64,000 nucleotides of DNA from Bacteroidetes bacterium 41-46 (GTDB lineage: Bacteria; Bacteroidota; Bacteroidia; Bacteroidales; UBA932): contig MKTA01000019.1 in the NCBI GenBank assembly GCA_001897515.1, positions 1 to 64,000 of the forward strand, in the 5' to 3' direction. A program made the translations under genes and the position numbers. The notes under the pieces are model-generated. The model worked only from the letters and a program-made list of their open reading frames with translations. It was not told where the DNA came from and did not search any database. The stretch's first letter is position 1. Each line of letters begins with the position of its first letter. This document shows, piece by piece, positions 16,558 to 27,002 of this stretch.

Positions 16558-16569
16558 AAGTTTTAGAAT

Positions 16570-17469
16570 CTATTTTTTCATCTCCTCAAAACCCTTACCG
16601 TAAACTCCCATCACATTGCCGACACTAAGAAATGCGTCTTTGTCTATCTCTCTGACAGTTTTAAATACGAAGTTGCTCTCCGTACGTCTCACAATTACCA
16701 TTAAAATCTTACCCTCTCTCTTTGTGTACCATCCTGTTGCATCAATCACTGTTACACCTCTTCCGCTAGGGGTGATTGCATCTGCAATCTGCTCATACTT
16801 TTGAGAGAAGATAAATATCTGTATTGACTGCCTTGCTCCGGAGAGTATCAGGTCCACCGAGTAGCTTGTAACACTTATAAGTACAAATCCATAAATAATT
16901 ATAGCTGCCCGTTCGCCTATTGAGGCCTCACTTGGTATAATCAGGGAGCTCAGAATTATAAAAATATCCATATACAGGATGAGCTTGCCGGGAGAGATGT
17001 TCCTGTATTTGTTTATCATAAGCGCAACTATGTCTGTTCCGCCTGTACTCCCGCCCTGCGTGAATGTTATTGCTATTCCGGCTCCGGAAAAAACTCCACC
17101 CATCATTGCTGAGAGCAGTTTACCGTTGCCAATGGCAATATCCTCAATCAGCTCCACAGGTATTATGCCCGGTAGCCTGTCCAAAAAGAGAGTAACCGCG
17201 ACAATGGCAAAAACAGTCTTAACTCCAAACCCCTTTCCAAGTATCTTTAATGCCACAGCAAGGAGAGCAGCGTTTATTATGAAGAACGACCAGCTCACCG
17301 GAAATCCTGTTGCATAATAGATTACAGCGGCAATACCTGTCACTCCTCCACCAACCAGACCGCTGGGTATTAAAAAAACACTCCATCCGGCAGCATAGAG
17401 GAGAAGACCGAATGTAATTATTGAATAGGTTCTGAGCGTGCTCAGGACTCTTTTTGTTTTTTGTTCCAT
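16570..17469 (-). CDS. YitT family membrane protein, second of a tandem pair
   Basis: The 299-aa protein has five to six membrane segments (about residues 15-205) with the YitT signatures LIPSGLVGGGVTGIA and TQGGSTGGTDIVALMINKY. A C-terminal DUF2179 domain follows (about 220-295, SGRGVTVIDATGWYT). YitT proteins are widespread and their transport function is unproven. The gene overlaps its upstream paralog by 28 bases in another frame, and the two proteins align along their full length, so they arose by tandem duplication. The start at 17469 is supported by the alignment of its N-terminus with the paralog. Confidence 0.88.
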   Translation of the reverse strand: MEQKTKRVLSTLRTYSIITFGLLLYAAGWSVFLIPSGLVGGGVTGIAAVIYYATGFPVSWSFFIINAALLAVALKILGKGFGVKTVFAIVAVTLFLDRLPGIIPVELIEDIAIGNGKLLSAMMGGVFSGAGIAITFTQGGSTGGTDIVALMINKYRNISPGKLILYMDIFIILSSLIIPSEASIGERAAIIIYGFVLISVTSYSVDLILSGARQSIQIFIFSQKYEQIADAITPSGRGVTVIDATGWYTKREGKILMVIVRRTESNFVFKTVREIDKDAFLSVGNVMGVYGKGFEEMKK

Positions 17470-18332
17470 AACAATTTTCCAGCTTTAATCTGATCAAAAC
17501 CCTGTCCGTAAACGCTCATTACCGCAGAAACAGAGATAAAAGCGTTACTGTCTATCTCTTTTACTATTGCACTTATATCCGTAAGCTGAGATTTTCTTAT
17601 TATCACAACCAGCATCTTGCTCTCGCTTTTTGAGTACCATCCCATAGAGGTCAGGGCAGTAACTCCTCTTCCCATCTCTTTACTCACTCTGTCAGCGATC
17701 TCATCATATTTGGATGAGAATACAAATACCTGAAGAGATTGCTTATTTCCTGTCAGTATCATGTCTATCACATATGAAAATGATACCATCTCTATGTAGC
17801 CGTAGATTACGTCCTCCAGAGATTTATCGGGTATGAAATAAACCGAGCCGATTATCACCAAATCGCATATTATGAAAACTCTTCCTGGCGACATCTCTCT
17901 GTATTTGGCAATAATAAGAGCTACAATGTCTGTACCTCCTGTGCTCCCGCCCTGCAGAAATATTATACCTATCCCAATTCCACTCATCGTCCCTCCTATA
18001 AGAGAGTTAATCAACTTGTCCTCAATATCGGATACCCATGGAATCAAAGGCAGAAATTCAAACATCAGGGCTGCAACTGCTATACAGTATATGGTTTTAA
18101 ATCCAAACGCCTTCCCTAGGATCAGGAATCCTATTCCAAGAAGGATTGCGTTTATAATTAGATAAGAATAGGAGACATCAAATCCTGTGGCATAGTTTAT
18201 TACGGATGCCAATCCGCTTACGCCACCCCCGGCTATCTCGTGGGGTATTAAAAACGCCGTCCAGCTGAATACAAAGATGAATAGTCCTATTGTCATGAGA
18301 GTATAGGACTTCAATGTCTTCAATATCTTCAT
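17442..18332 (-). CDS. YitT family membrane protein, first of a tandem pair
   Basis: This 296-aa paralog of the next gene has the same layout: membrane segments to about residue 205 (LIPHEIAGGGVSGLASV, LQGGSTGGTDIVALIIAKY) and a C-terminal DUF2179 domain (GRGVTALTSMGWYSK). The ATG at 18332 (MKILKTLKSYT) is chosen because it aligns with the paralog's N-terminus. The in-frame codon at 18350 is TTG and would overlap the phzF stop. It sits ten bases after PhzF. The pair may form a heteromeric complex, but nothing in the sequence tests that. Confidence 0.87.
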   Translation of the reverse strand: MKILKTLKSYTLMTIGLFIFVFSWTAFLIPHEIAGGGVSGLASVINYATGFDVSYSYLIINAILLGIGFLILGKAFGFKTIYCIAVAALMFEFLPLIPWVSDIEDKLINSLIGGTMSGIGIGIIFLQGGSTGGTDIVALIIAKYREMSPGRVFIICDLVIIGSVYFIPDKSLEDVIYGYIEMVSFSYVIDMILTGNKQSLQVFVFSSKYDEIADRVSKEMGRGVTALTSMGWYSKSESKMLVVIIRKSQLTDISAIVKEIDSNAFISVSAVMSVYGQGFDQIKAGKLLWNKKQKES

Positions 18333-18342
18333 AAAATATATG

Positions 18343-19131
18343 TCAATCAATAAATATTTCTGATTTTGAATATGTAACCGCCTGTCCCTTTATAATTAGA
18401 AAGCTCTCCTCCATTCTGCACTCCAGATCGCCCCCTCTCTGGCTTACCTGCCTGGCTCTGAGAACACTCTTTTTTAGTCTTTTTGACCAATATGGAGCAA
18501 GTGTACAGTGTGCACTGCCGGTAACCGGATCCTCAAGAATTGTTGCCTGGGGTGTAAAAAATCTGGATACAAAGTCATGTTCCTTTCCGGGAGCTGTTAT
18601 TATAACACCACCTGGGTTAATATTTATCTCATCAAATATGGATCTGTTGATTTCAATCCTCTCAATCTCCTCCTGGGAGCTGTAAATAAGCATATAGTCT
18701 CTTGCTTTGTAAACCTCCCTAGGCTTTATGCTAAGGCTGTCAAAAATCTCTTCAGGCAGAACTGATGGCACACCCTCCCTTATCGGAAAACTCATCAGGT
18801 AGTGGCCTCCCTCCCTCTTTACTGCCAACTGACCGGATAGAGTTTCAAAAAGTATCTCATCTCCATCCCAGCCCAGCTCTTGAAAAAGCACATGAGCAGA
18901 TGCAAGTGTGGCATGTCCGCAAAGGTCCATCTCAATATCGGGAGTGAACCATCTTAAATTAATCAGACCATCTTTAATAAGTACAAAGGCTGTCTCCGGT
19001 GCTGCATTCTCCCTTGCAATAAGCTTAAGAAGGCTATCCTCAAGTGGATCTTCAAGTAGCACAACAACTGCAGGATTGCCGCTGAAAACCTCATTTGTGA
19101 AAGAGTCAACCTGATATGAAACTATCTTCAT
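18343..19131 (-). CDS. PhzF family isomerase-like protein
   Basis: The 262-aa protein has the two-domain PhzF/diaminopimelate-epimerase fold signatures: FSGNPAVVV, ENAAPETAFV (the Glu corresponds to the PhzF catalytic Glu), RWFTPDIEMDLCGHATLAS and EDPVTGSAHCTL. PhzF itself isomerises a phenazine precursor, but most family members have unknown substrates and no phenazine genes are here. It starts one base after the leuS stop and runs into the YitT pair, so it is probably co-transcribed with leuS. Confidence 0.87.
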   Translation of the reverse strand: MKIVSYQVDSFTNEVFSGNPAVVVLLEDPLEDSLLKLIARENAAPETAFVLIKDGLINLRWFTPDIEMDLCGHATLASAHVLFQELGWDGDEILFETLSGQLAVKREGGHYLMSFPIREGVPSVLPEEIFDSLSIKPREVYKARDYMLIYSSQEEIERIEINRSIFDEININPGGVIITAPGKEHDFVSRFFTPQATILEDPVTGSAHCTLAPYWSKRLKKSVLRARQVSQRGGDLECRMEESFLIIKGQAVTYSKSEIFID

Positions 19132-19132
19132 C

Positions 19133-21895
19133 TTAACAAACTACATTGATTATCTTCCCGGGGACAACAATTATCTTTTTTATAGAGCCTCCTGCAAGAA
19201 ATTTAATAGTGTTCACATCCTCTCTCACAATGCTCTCTATCTCAGCCGGAGTAAGAGATCTCTCCAACTCCAGTTTGAATCTCAGTTTACCGTTAAATGA
19301 CACAGGATATTCAAATGTATTCTCTATGGTGAACTTCTGATTATACTCCGGGAAAGAGGCAAATGCTACGCTGCTTTTGTGTCCCAGTTTGTTCCATAGC
19401 TCCTCTGCAATGTGCGGAGCAAACGGAGATATTAGTATAACCATAGGTTCAAGAATTGCCCTTTTGTTGCAGTTTAGTTCATAGAGGTCATTTACTGCTA
19501 TCATAAAAGCACTGACGCTTGTATTGAATGAGAAATTCTCAATGTCTGTCTGAACCTTGCCAATCAATTTATGAAGTGTCTTCAACTCCGCCGGAGAGGC
19601 ATCCTCATCTGAAACTCTGAAGTTCTCCTTTTCAAAGAAGAGCCTCCAGAACCTTTTCAGGAACCTGTGAACTCCGTCAATACCGTTTGTATCCCAGGGT
19701 TTGCTTTGTTCAAGAGGTCCCAGAAACATCTCGTACATTCTTAATGTGTCTGCCCCATATTTGTCACAAACAGTATCCGGATTGACAACATTGAACATTG
19801 ATTTGCTCATCTTCTCTACCGCCCATCCGCAGATATACTCACCATCCTCAAGTATGAACTCAGCACTCTCATACTCCGGCATCCATCTCTTAAATGCATC
19901 AAGATCCAATCTGTCATTATTTACAATATTGACATCAACATGTATCTCTGTTGTGTCGTATTCATCCTTAAGACCAAGCGATACAAATTTATTGGTACCC
20001 TTTACCCTGTAAACGAAATTTGATCTACCCTGAATCATACCCTGGTTGATCAGCTTTTTAAATGGCTCCTTTTCGCAAACATACCCAAGGTCATAGAGAA
20101 ATTTATTCCAGAATCTTGAATAGATAAGGTGCCCTGTTGCATGCTCCGTACCACCTATGTAGAGATCCACATCCCTCCAGTAATCGTTAGCCTCTTTTGA
20201 TACCAGTGCGTCTCTGTTCTGAGGGTCCATATATCTCAGATAATATGCGCTGCTGCCTGCAAATCCGGGCATTGTACTCTTCTCCAGAGGCCACCCCTCA
20301 TAGCTCCAGCTCTCAGCCCTTGCAAGTGGGGGCTCCCCGCTCTCGGTCGGCAAGAACTTGTCAATCTCAGGGAGCTCCAGGGGCAGAGAATCAAATGGCA
20401 GCGGTGTTGCTAATCCCTCTTTATAATATATTGGGAAGGGCTCTCCCCAATACCTCTGTCTTGAGAATATCGCATCTCTTAGTCTGTAGTTAACCTTCCT
20501 TCTTCCTATCCCTCTTCTCTCAACCTCCTCTATTGCAGCAGGGATAGCCTCTTTTACGCTCATCCCGTTCAGGAATCCAGAATTGCACATTACACCCTCT
20601 TTAGCATCAAAGCTCTCCTCAGATACATTACACCCCTCAATCAGCGGAATTATAGGGAGGGAGAAATGCTTTGCAAATGCGTAGTCTCTGCTGTCGTGTG
20701 CCGGTACTGCCATAATTGCTCCAGTTCCGTATCCCGCAAGTACATACTCAGCAATCCAGACAGGAATCTTTTCAAGAGTGAATGGGTTTATGGCGTAACT
20801 TCCGCTGAATACTCCGCTGACTCTTTTACTCTCAGCCATCCTCTCCCTCTCTGTCTTCTTTTTGGCAGAGGCAAGGTACTCCTCAACAACTCCCCTCTGC
20901 TCCTCAGATGTTAGCCTCTCCACCCACTCGCTCTCAGGAGCAAGAACCATAAATGTTGCTCCGAATATAGTATCCGCCCTTGTTGTAAATATTTCAAGAT
21001 CATACTCCCGTTCTCCGTTTACTACCCGGAATGTCATCTCTGAACCCTCAGAGCGTCCAATCCAGTTTCTCTGCATCTCCTTCAGGGAGTCTGTCCAGTC
21101 AAGTTCCTCCATATCTCCCAAAAGCCTTTCGGCATAGGCCGACACTCTAAGTTGCCACTGCCTCATCTTCTTCTGCTCTACAGGGTGCCCACCTCTGACA
21201 GAGAGACCCTCCTTCACTTCGTCGTTTGCCAGCACAGTGCCCAGAGCTGCACACCAGTTAACAGATGTCTCTCCAAGGTATGCTATCCTGTACTCCATTA
21301 GCACAGATGCCCGCTTAGTCTCATTAAAGGATAGCCACTCGTCTGCCGAGAATGTCTCAACTTCTCCGCTCGCAGCTTTCACCTCTGCATTCCCGTTTTT
21401 GGAAAAAATATTCACTAGCTCTTCAATTGGCCTAGCTCTCTGCTCTGAAAGGTCATACCAATGTTCAAACATTTTAAGGAAAGCCCACTGTGTCCATTTA
21501 TAATATTCGGGTTCACAAGTTCGCACCTCTCTGTCCCAGTCAAATGAAAATCCTATTCTGTCAAGTTGCTCTCTGTATCTCTGTATGTTTTTATCAGTTG
21601 TAGCTGCAGGATGTTGTCCGGTTTGAATGGCGTACTGCTCAGCCGGAAGTCCGAAAGCGTCGTAACCCATTGGGTGGAGGACATTGAACCCTTTAAGCCT
21701 TTTGTATCTGCTGTAGATATCACTTGCTATATAGCCAAGCGGATGGCCGACATGTAAGCCTGCTCCGGAGGGGTATGGGAACATGTCCAGCACATAAAAT
21801 TTTGGCCTATTTGTGTCAATTTCAGCTTTAAAGGTCTTCTCTGAGGCCCATCTGGCCTGCCAGAATTTTTCTATTTCGGAAAAGTTGTACTCCAT
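19133..21895 (-). CDS. leuS: Leucyl-tRNA synthetase
   Basis: The 920-aa class I synthetase charges tRNA-Leu. The HIGH-type motif is in [16 protein letters not shown] (residues 43-58) and the KMSKS motif in [14 protein letters not shown]. Between them is the CP1 editing domain with the region [18 protein letters not shown] and [16 protein letters not shown]. The length is typical of Bacteroidota LeuRS, which carry insertions relative to the 860-aa E. coli enzyme. A -7 box at 21918-21925 gives it an independent promoter despite the operon-like gap of 40 bases. Confidence 0.96.
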   Translation of the reverse strand: MEYNFSEIEKFWQARWASEKTFKAEIDTNRPKFYVLDMFPYPSGAGLHVGHPLGYIASDIYSRYKRLKGFNVLHPMGYDAFGLPAEQYAIQTGQHPAATTDKNIQRYREQLDRIGFSFDWDREVRTCEPEYYKWTQWAFLKMFEHWYDLSEQRARPIEELVNIFSKNGNAEVKAASGEVETFSADEWLSFNETKRASVLMEYRIAYLGETSVNWCAALGTVLANDEVKEGLSVRGGHPVEQKKMRQWQLRVSAYAERLLGDMEELDWTDSLKEMQRNWIGRSEGSEMTFRVVNGEREYDLEIFTTRADTIFGATFMVLAPESEWVERLTSEEQRGVVEEYLASAKKKTERERMAESKRVSGVFSGSYAINPFTLEKIPVWIAEYVLAGYGTGAIMAVPAHDSRDYAFAKHFSLPIIPLIEGCNVSEESFDAKEGVMCNSGFLNGMSVKEAIPAAIEEVERRGIGRRKVNYRLRDAIFSRQRYWGEPFPIYYKEGLATPLPFDSLPLELPEIDKFLPTESGEPPLARAESWSYEGWPLEKSTMPGFAGSSAYYLRYMDPQNRDALVSKEANDYWRDVDLYIGGTEHATGHLIYSRFWNKFLYDLGYVCEKEPFKKLINQGMIQGRSNFVYRVKGTNKFVSLGLKDEYDTTEIHVDVNIVNNDRLDLDAFKRWMPEYESAEFILEDGEYICGWAVEKMSKSMFNVVNPDTVCDKYGADTLRMYEMFLGPLEQSKPWDTNGIDGVHRFLKRFWRLFFEKENFRVSDEDASPAELKTLHKLIGKVQTDIENFSFNTSVSAFMIAVNDLYELNCNKRAILEPMVILISPFAPHIAEELWNKLGHKSSVAFASFPEYNQKFTIENTFEYPVSFNGKLRFKLELERSLTPAEIESIVREDVNTIKFLAGGSIKKIIVVPGKIINVVC

Positions 21896-21917
21896 TATTT
21901 TAGTTTCAATCAGGCGA

Positions 21918-21925
21918 CAAAAGTA
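21918..21925 (-). promoter_or_regulatory. -7 box for leuS
   Basis: TACTTTTG on the minus strand, matching TANNTTTG, 22 bases before the leuS ATG. No clear -33 element is seen. Confidence 0.45.
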
Positions 21926-21935
21926 ATAAATTTTG

Positions 21936-23240
21936 CTATCTCTTCAGTCTGAATTCCACAGGAAGGGCTATCCTCACAGAGACAGGCTTTCCGTCAATTT
22001 TTGCGGGCTTCCAGTCGGGAGATGCCTCCACAGTCTTTATCGCTGCTTCGTCAAGCTCGTAGTCCAGCGATTTAATCACTACCACATCCTTCACCTTCCC
22101 ATCATAGTCAACAGTAAATTCAACAATTACCCTTCCGCTTACACCTCTCTCAACAGCTCCCTGAGGGTATTTCAAATATTTGTAAACCCATCTGTCCAGA
22201 AACCTCTGCTCTCTTCCATGCAGAAACAGAGCAGGAGTCTCCGTCTGCTCCTGTTTGTAAATTCTTGGCTTTCCCACTTCATCTTCAATTGACTCCTTAG
22301 GGGCAAATGCAGTTTTTGTAAGCATCCGTCCCATATTCGCAGCATCCAGTACTAAATTGAACACATACTCAGTTGTCATATCCATAGAGAGATAGTCTAT
22401 CTCGCTCTCAACATCCCTTGTTGTGTGGTAATCTCTGTGCAGTCCTGTTGTAAAAAGAGCCACCGGAATACCTTCTGCCGCAAATACCTGATGGTCGCTT
22501 GGGAAATAAGAAGAGGCTTTAATTGTTGGTTCAGGCATTAATGGTTTGTCCGAGACATCCTTCAGGAGTGTGGAGAGCTCCGCATGGGGCATCATAGTAT
22601 AGACATAAAGCTGCCTCCCCTCACCACCTCTTCCTACCATATCCAGATTTACCATCAAAGATATCTTATCTTTCTGTCCAAATGCTCTGTTCAAAAAGTA
22701 CCAGCTCCCAATCATACCTCTCTCCTCAGCCCCAAATGCGGCAAATAACACAGATCTCTTAAACATAAAGCTCCTGGCTCGTATCATTTTAGCAACCTCT
22801 AACATTACAGATGTCCCGGAGGCATTATCATCAGCCCCTCTGTAAAGCAGAGTTGAATCTTTGCCATCTATCTTAACATTAACTCTACCCAAATGGTCAT
22901 AGTGGGCCGCTACAAGAATGAACTCATTCTTAAGCTGAGGGTCGTAACCCTCAACAATGCCAATAATATTCTGTGATTTAAGAGTATCACCCTCGCTGTT
23001 TACAAATGAGAAATCCTGCCCGGGAGATGGATAGAGTAGCTCAATCTCTGCTCCTGCGAACACCCTCTCAATATATCTGGCGGCCATCCTCTCACCCTCT
23101 GAGCCAGCCCCTCTTCCCATAAGTGAGTCTGATGTCAGAACCTCAACATGTTTTTTTAGTCCCGCAATCCTTTCATTCTGCGAGAATAGCCCTGCCGTTA
23201 CAATGAACAGCAGAGCTACCATCAGAGTTAATCTCTTCAT
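21936..23240 (-). CDS. Secreted M28 zinc peptidase fused to a TonB C-terminal domain
   Basis: The 434-aa protein has a signal peptide ([20 protein letters not shown]) and an M28 aminopeptidase domain (about 25-320). The zinc ligands are visible: [30 protein letters not shown] and a late YHTTRD. Residues 345-434 form a TonB_C domain ([38 protein letters not shown]). TonB C-terminal domains usually hang from an inner-membrane anchor and touch outer-membrane transporters. Here the domain follows a peptidase, with no permanent membrane anchor visible. In Bacteroidota this domain is also used as a generic periplasmic module. It lies three bases after the glyoxalase gene. Confidence 0.87.
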   Translation of the reverse strand: MKRLTLMVALLFIVTAGLFSQNERIAGLKKHVEVLTSDSLMGRGAGSEGERMAARYIERVFAGAEIELLYPSPGQDFSFVNSEGDTLKSQNIIGIVEGYDPQLKNEFILVAAHYDHLGRVNVKIDGKDSTLLYRGADDNASGTSVMLEVAKMIRARSFMFKRSVLFAAFGAEERGMIGSWYFLNRAFGQKDKISLMVNLDMVGRGGEGRQLYVYTMMPHAELSTLLKDVSDKPLMPEPTIKASSYFPSDHQVFAAEGIPVALFTTGLHRDYHTTRDVESEIDYLSMDMTTEYVFNLVLDAANMGRMLTKTAFAPKESIEDEVGKPRIYKQEQTETPALFLHGREQRFLDRWVYKYLKYPQGAVERGVSGRVIVEFTVDYDGKVKDVVVIKSLDYELDEAAIKTVEASPDWKPAKIDGKPVSVRIALPVEFRLKR

Positions 23241-23243
23241 ATA

Positions 23244-23618
23244 TTACCTTGTTGGTAAAACCTCCAGCCAGTAGCCGTCGGGGTCGTTAATAAAATAAAT
23301 GCCCATTCCTGGATTTTCATAACAGATGCATCCCATCTCTTCATGAAGCTTATGAGCCTGCTCGTAGTTATCCGTTCTGAATGCCAGATGGAATTCGTTA
23401 TCTCCCAAATTATAGGGTCTCTCCCAATCTCTTAGCCAGGTAAGCTCAAGCTGATGCCCGCCCTCTGTTCCGTCTGAGAGGTAAACAATAATGAAAGATC
23501 CATCCTCCGGAGTGATTCTTCTTACCTCATCAAGACCAAGGGCCTTTTTGTAAAACGCCATGCTCTTGTCAAGGTCAAGTACATTAATGTTGTTGTGTAC
23601 AAATCTGAATTTTGCCAT
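23244..23618 (-). CDS. Lactoylglutathione lyase-like glyoxalase (VOC family)
   Basis: From the ATG at 23618 the protein has 124 aa. It carries the VOC fold with the four metal-ligand positions of glyoxalase I: His in RFVHNNINV, Glu in HQLELTWL, His in NEFHLAFRTD and Glu in GYWLEVLP. The likely role is detoxification of methylglyoxal, although the thiol used by this organism is unknown. The open frame extends upstream to 23675, but that would overlap the PAS gene by 53 bases; the chosen start is four bases after its stop. Confidence 0.87.
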   Translation of the reverse strand: MAKFRFVHNNINVLDLDKSMAFYKKALGLDEVRRITPEDGSFIIVYLSDGTEGGHQLELTWLRDWERPYNLGDNEFHLAFRTDNYEQAHKLHEEMGCICYENPGMGIYFINDPDGYWLEVLPTR

Positions 23619-23622
23619 AAAT

Positions 23623-23961
23623 CTATCTTTTAAAGTGGGGCATCTCCCCGGGCAGCTCAATGGAGAACTCCACAAGACCCTTTATAACTCCATCTTCTCT
23701 CCATGGGGTTTGGTGTATAAGTTTCCTTACTCCCCCCTTCTCAATGGTATAAGAGTTTGAATCTCCTGAAGAGAGCATACCCTGAATCATACTCCAGGAC
23801 TTGTCTCCGTGGCACTCCCTGAGGTTTTTGCCCAGCAACTCCCCGTACTTCTCAAAAGTTTTGGCAGATTTTTGGTTTCTGTAAACAACAACTCCATCAC
23901 AGTCGCATACCGTAACGGCGCAGTCTAGCTCTTTAGCCCAGTTGAAACGCTCCTCTTCCAT
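23623..23961 (-). CDS. Stand-alone PAS-domain protein
   Basis: The 112-aa protein is a single PAS domain (AVTVCDCDGVVVYRNQKSAKTF, then GKNLRECHG, then LIHQTPWREDGVIKGLVEFS) with a short tail ending PHFKR. It has no output domain, so it probably acts by binding another protein or a cofactor. Two Cys in VCDCDG are notable. It lies between gcvT and the glyoxalase gene with gaps of three and four bases, so it shares their transcript. I recognise the PAS fold but not a specific function. Confidence 0.75.
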   Translation of the reverse strand: MEEERFNWAKELDCAVTVCDCDGVVVYRNQKSAKTFEKYGELLGKNLRECHGDKSWSMIQGMLSSGDSNSYTIEKGGVRKLIHQTPWREDGVIKGLVEFSIELPGEMPHFKR

Positions 23962-23964
23962 TGG

Positions 23965-25074
23965 TTAGACCAGCTTATAAAAGGGTGTTTTAACAACCAG
24001 TGCCTTTAGAAGCTTGTCTCTCACCTTTATAAAAATCTCTGAACCTGCCTTTGAGAATTCCGGGGTAACATATGCCATGCCTATTGGCTTTTTTACTGCC
24101 GGCCCCATTGTTCCTGATGTGACAATACCAATAACCGTGCCGTCTGCACTGCAAACCTCGTAACCGTGTCTGGGAATACCTCTGTCTAAAAGTTCAAATC
24201 CTACCAGCTTTCTCTTCAAACCATCGGCCTTAAGCTTAAGCATATAATCTTTGTCTATAAAGTCGCCCTTTGCCTCGCTGAATTTTGTAATCCAACCAAG
24301 ACCCGCTTCTATTGGGGAAGTTGTATCATCAATGTCATTGCCGTAGAGACAGAATCCCATCTCAAGCCTCAGGGTGTCTCTGGCACCCAGACCTATAGGC
24401 ATTATTCCAAACTCCTCTCCGGCCTCAAATACAGCTTTCCAGAGTTTATCCGCATCTTCGTTTGCAACATAGATTTCGCATCCGCCTGAACCTGTATAAC
24501 CTGTAGTTGAAAAAATCGCATCCTTAATTCCGGCAATTGTCAGCTTTTTGAATGTATAATACTCCATATCCTCTACGCTCTGATCGCATATCTTCTGCAT
24601 CGCCTTAAGGGCAAGCGGTCCCTGTACTGCAAGCTGGCAAATCTCATCAGATGCATTATAAAGCTCTCTGCCCGGTGTTATATTGAACTTTGGTGCAACT
24701 GCAGCAAGGTGAGCATAATCTTTGTCTATATTGGATGCATTAACCACCAGAAGGTATGTTTCACTGTCTATGCAATATACAAGAAGGTCGTCAACTATTC
24801 CCCCTTTCCCGTTTGGGAAGCATGAGTACTGAACCTTGCCTGGAGTCAGGAGAGAGGCGTCGTTTGAAGTTGTGTACTGTATGAAGGGAAGAGCATTTGG
24901 ACCCTTAACCCATATCTCTCCCATATGAGAGACATCAAAGACCCCTACCTTTGTCCTTACATGGTTGTGCTCCTCATTTATACCGATATACTCTACGGGC
25001 ATATTGTAACCGGCAAAGGGAACCATTTTGGCTCCCAGGGCAATGTGTTTTTCTGTAAAAGCTGTGGTTTTCAT
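23965..25074 (-). CDS. gcvT: Aminomethyltransferase, glycine cleavage T protein
   Basis: From the ATG at 25074 the product is 369 aa. GcvT takes the aminomethyl group from the H protein, releases ammonia and makes methylene-tetrahydrofolate. Signatures are [24 protein letters not shown] (folate-site Asp region), [13 protein letters not shown] and [20 protein letters not shown]. The frame is open upstream to 25146, but those residues lie in the SPOR gene and do not resemble GcvT. The start chosen is one base after the SPOR stop. The partner genes gcvP and gcvH are not in the window. Confidence 0.93.
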   Translation of the reverse strand: MKTTAFTEKHIALGAKMVPFAGYNMPVEYIGINEEHNHVRTKVGVFDVSHMGEIWVKGPNALPFIQYTTSNDASLLTPGKVQYSCFPNGKGGIVDDLLVYCIDSETYLLVVNASNIDKDYAHLAAVAPKFNITPGRELYNASDEICQLAVQGPLALKAMQKICDQSVEDMEYYTFKKLTIAGIKDAIFSTTGYTGSGGCEIYVANEDADKLWKAVFEAGEEFGIMPIGLGARDTLRLEMGFCLYGNDIDDTTSPIEAGLGWITKFSEAKGDFIDKDYMLKLKADGLKRKLVGFELLDRGIPRHGYEVCSADGTVIGIVTSGTMGPAVKKPIGMAYVTPEFSKAGSEIFIKVRDKLLKALVVKTPFYKLV

Positions 25075-25075
25075 A

Positions 25076-25567
25076 TTAATTTGTTTGTATATGTAAATTT
25101 TGTTTATCTGCATCATAGATCCAGATATCCTCAGGGCTGAAGTCAAGCTCCAGCAACTTTCTCAGTGAGGCGTAGGCTTCGCCTATCTCCTTATGGGCAG
25201 TAGATGCGACAACGTTGTAACCATTGCGGAATTTAAGCCTTATGGGCTTATAGCCGCTCTCCTGCAAATATCTGCTCATCTTATCTGCATTCGCCTCCTC
25301 TGCAAAGCTTCCCGCTATTACATAAAACCTTGATCCTAAAGGCGAAGCCTCACTGTAAGTCTGAGTCTTTACCTCTGTAACGACTTTTGAAGAGTCCGCA
25401 GGCCTCTGCTCAGGAGATGAAAGAGTGTCTGAAATCTCTGTCTCTGTCATCTTGAATCTCTCCAAATCTTCTGATGTTGGCATCCCCAGTGTAGAACGGA
25501 GCCAGTCGCAACCGCTGAGGGTGAAAATCAGCGAAATTGCAAAAAAGAGCGAAATAAATCTTTTCAT
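25076..25567 (-). CDS. SPOR-domain lipoprotein
   Basis: The 163-aa protein has a lipoprotein signal peptide (lipobox LSGC, Cys20), a Ser/Thr/Glu-rich linker (30-75) and a C-terminal SPOR domain (about 78-155, [42 protein letters not shown]). SPOR domains bind glycan strands of peptidoglycan lacking stem peptides, often at the division site. It is the first gene of the gcvT-PAS-glyoxalase-peptidase run and has a -7 box at 25601-25608. Confidence 0.85.
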   Translation of the reverse strand: MKRFISLFFAISLIFTLSGCDWLRSTLGMPTSEDLERFKMTETEISDTLSSPEQRPADSSKVVTEVKTQTYSEASPLGSRFYVIAGSFAEEANADKMSRYLQESGYKPIRLKFRNGYNVVASTAHKEIGEAYASLRKLLELDFSPEDIWIYDADKQNLHIQTN

Positions 25568-25600
25568 AATCTTCTAATGTTTAGAAGGTTTCTAATCTTA

Positions 25601-25608
25601 CAAAAGTA
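25601..25608 (-). promoter_or_regulatory. -7 box for the SPOR-gcvT operon
   Basis: TACTTTTG on the minus strand, matching TANNTTTG, 33 bases before the ATG at 25567. Spacing is longer than at other promoters here and no -33 is seen. Confidence 0.4.
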
Positions 25609-25639
25609 ACCAAAATAAAGCATAAGCGAAAATTTAATG

Positions 25640-25647
25640 TATATTTG
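25640..25647 (+). promoter_or_regulatory. -7 box for the DUF389-CapA-PhoH operon
   Basis: TATATTTG on the plus strand, 21 bases before the ATG at 25669. It covers an alternative TTG start at 25645, which excludes that start. Confidence 0.55.
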
Positions 25648-25668
25648 ACATCAGAAAAGAGAGTAGTT

Positions 25669-27000
25669 ATGTCCAAATTTTTTCAGCAGGTAAAAAGTAT
25701 TGCAAATTTTGCAGATCACGTTGATATAACGGGTACAATAGAGGGTATAAAAAAGAGTATTGATTTCAAAGGTCCAAATGTATGGATTCTTGCCTTTGCT
25801 GTTATCGTAGCCTCTGTCGGCCTCAATGTCAACTCAACCCCGGTAATAATAGGAGCCATGCTCATATCCCCGCTTATGGGGCCAATAATCGGGACTGGTC
25901 TGGCAGTGGGAATCAATGACTCCATGCTTCTCAAAAGGGCTCTGAAAAACCTTGGAATAATGGTATTGATAAGCATACTCGCATCTACGCTCTTCTTTGC
26001 CATCTCCCCGCTTAGTCTTGATGAGCCGACTGAGTTGCTTGCCAGAACCAGACCAACAATATACGATGTCTTTATTGCCTTTTTTGGCGGTCTGGCAGGT
26101 ATTGTTGAGGGCTCCAGAAAGGAGAAGGGGACAGTTATTGCCGGTGTTGCAATTGCAACAGCCCTTATGCCACCTCTCTGCACAGCCGGATATGGAATTG
26201 CAAACCTTAACATAGCCTATTTTGCAGGAGCTATATACCTCTTCTTTATTAACTCTCTGTTTATTGCACTTGCAACTTTCATAATTGTCCGCTATCTGAG
26301 ATTTCCTCTTGTTAAATTTGAGGATCCGGTTAAGCAGAGGAGGGTGAGAAGGATGATAAGCATTGTTACTGTACTTATGATTCTTCCAAGTGTTTATACA
26401 GGAGTTATTGTCATTAGGGAGAACACCTTTAATGTATCAGCCAAACAGTTTGTTAATGAAAATAAAACAATTGACAACAGCTATATATATGACTACAAAA
26501 TAAACCATACAGGAAGATCCTCAACATTGGAACTCTCAATTGCAGGCGAACAACTTAAGGAGGGACAGAGAGAGAGGCTTTACTCATCTCTGGAGAAATT
26601 TGGCATCGGAAGGAACCATCTTGTAATAAAAGAGAATGCCACTATTGATCCGTTAGACGAAGGGGGTGTTGTCAAAAGTATATTTGAGAGGAATGATCTT
26701 GAGATACAAAAGAGAGAGGAGATGCTCCGGCAGATGGAAGCAGAGCTTAATGCAATCAAAAGCAGAGAGATCCCTTACAGACAGATTGCTGAGGAGATAC
26801 TTGCACAGCACCCGGGTCTGACCTTCTTCTCAATTGCAAGAGGGGCTAGCATAAACCTTTCTGACTTCAACTCAAGTGATAAAATAATGGTAATGGCAAA
26901 ATGGAAGGAGCCCATTTCAGAGTCAGAACTTAAGAAACTTGAGCAGTGGCTTGCGGTCAGACTTGGAGAAAAGAGCGTTATAATAATACAGGTTGAATAA
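25669..27000 (+). CDS. DUF389 (TIGR00341-type) membrane protein
   Basis: From the ATG at 25669 the protein has 443 aa. Residues 35-250 contain the DUF389 membrane core with NSTPVIIGAMLISPLMGPI, GGLAGIVEGSRKEKGTVIAG and VAIATALMPPLCTAGYGIA. A soluble C-terminal half follows (about 255-443) with a likely coiled coil near residues 340-375 (QKREEMLRQMEAELNAIKS). The family's function is unknown; a transport or mechanosensing role has been suggested only from topology. It is first in an operon with CapA and PhoH (gap of two bases, then a 4-base overlap). Confidence 0.87.
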   Translation: MSKFFQQVKSIANFADHVDITGTIEGIKKSIDFKGPNVWILAFAVIVASVGLNVNSTPVIIGAMLISPLMGPIIGTGLAVGINDSMLLKRALKNLGIMVLISILASTLFFAISPLSLDEPTELLARTRPTIYDVFIAFFGGLAGIVEGSRKEKGTVIAGVAIATALMPPLCTAGYGIANLNIAYFAGAIYLFFINSLFIALATFIIVRYLRFPLVKFEDPVKQRRVRRMISIVTVLMILPSVYTGVIVIRENTFNVSAKQFVNENKTIDNSYIYDYKINHTGRSSTLELSIAGEQLKEGQRERLYSSLEKFGIGRNHLVIKENATIDPLDEGGVVKSIFERNDLEIQKREEMLRQMEAELNAIKSREIPYRQIAEEILAQHPGLTFFSIARGASINLSDFNSSDKIMVMAKWKEPISESELKKLEQWLAVRLGEKSVIIIQVE

Positions 27001-27002
27001 AG

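Noticed and set aside
16312..16560. SAM riboswitch ahead of metY
   Set aside because: I could not match SAM-I or SAM-II core sequences, and a promoter-proximal Met-rich ORF explains the region better. A covariance-model search would settle it.
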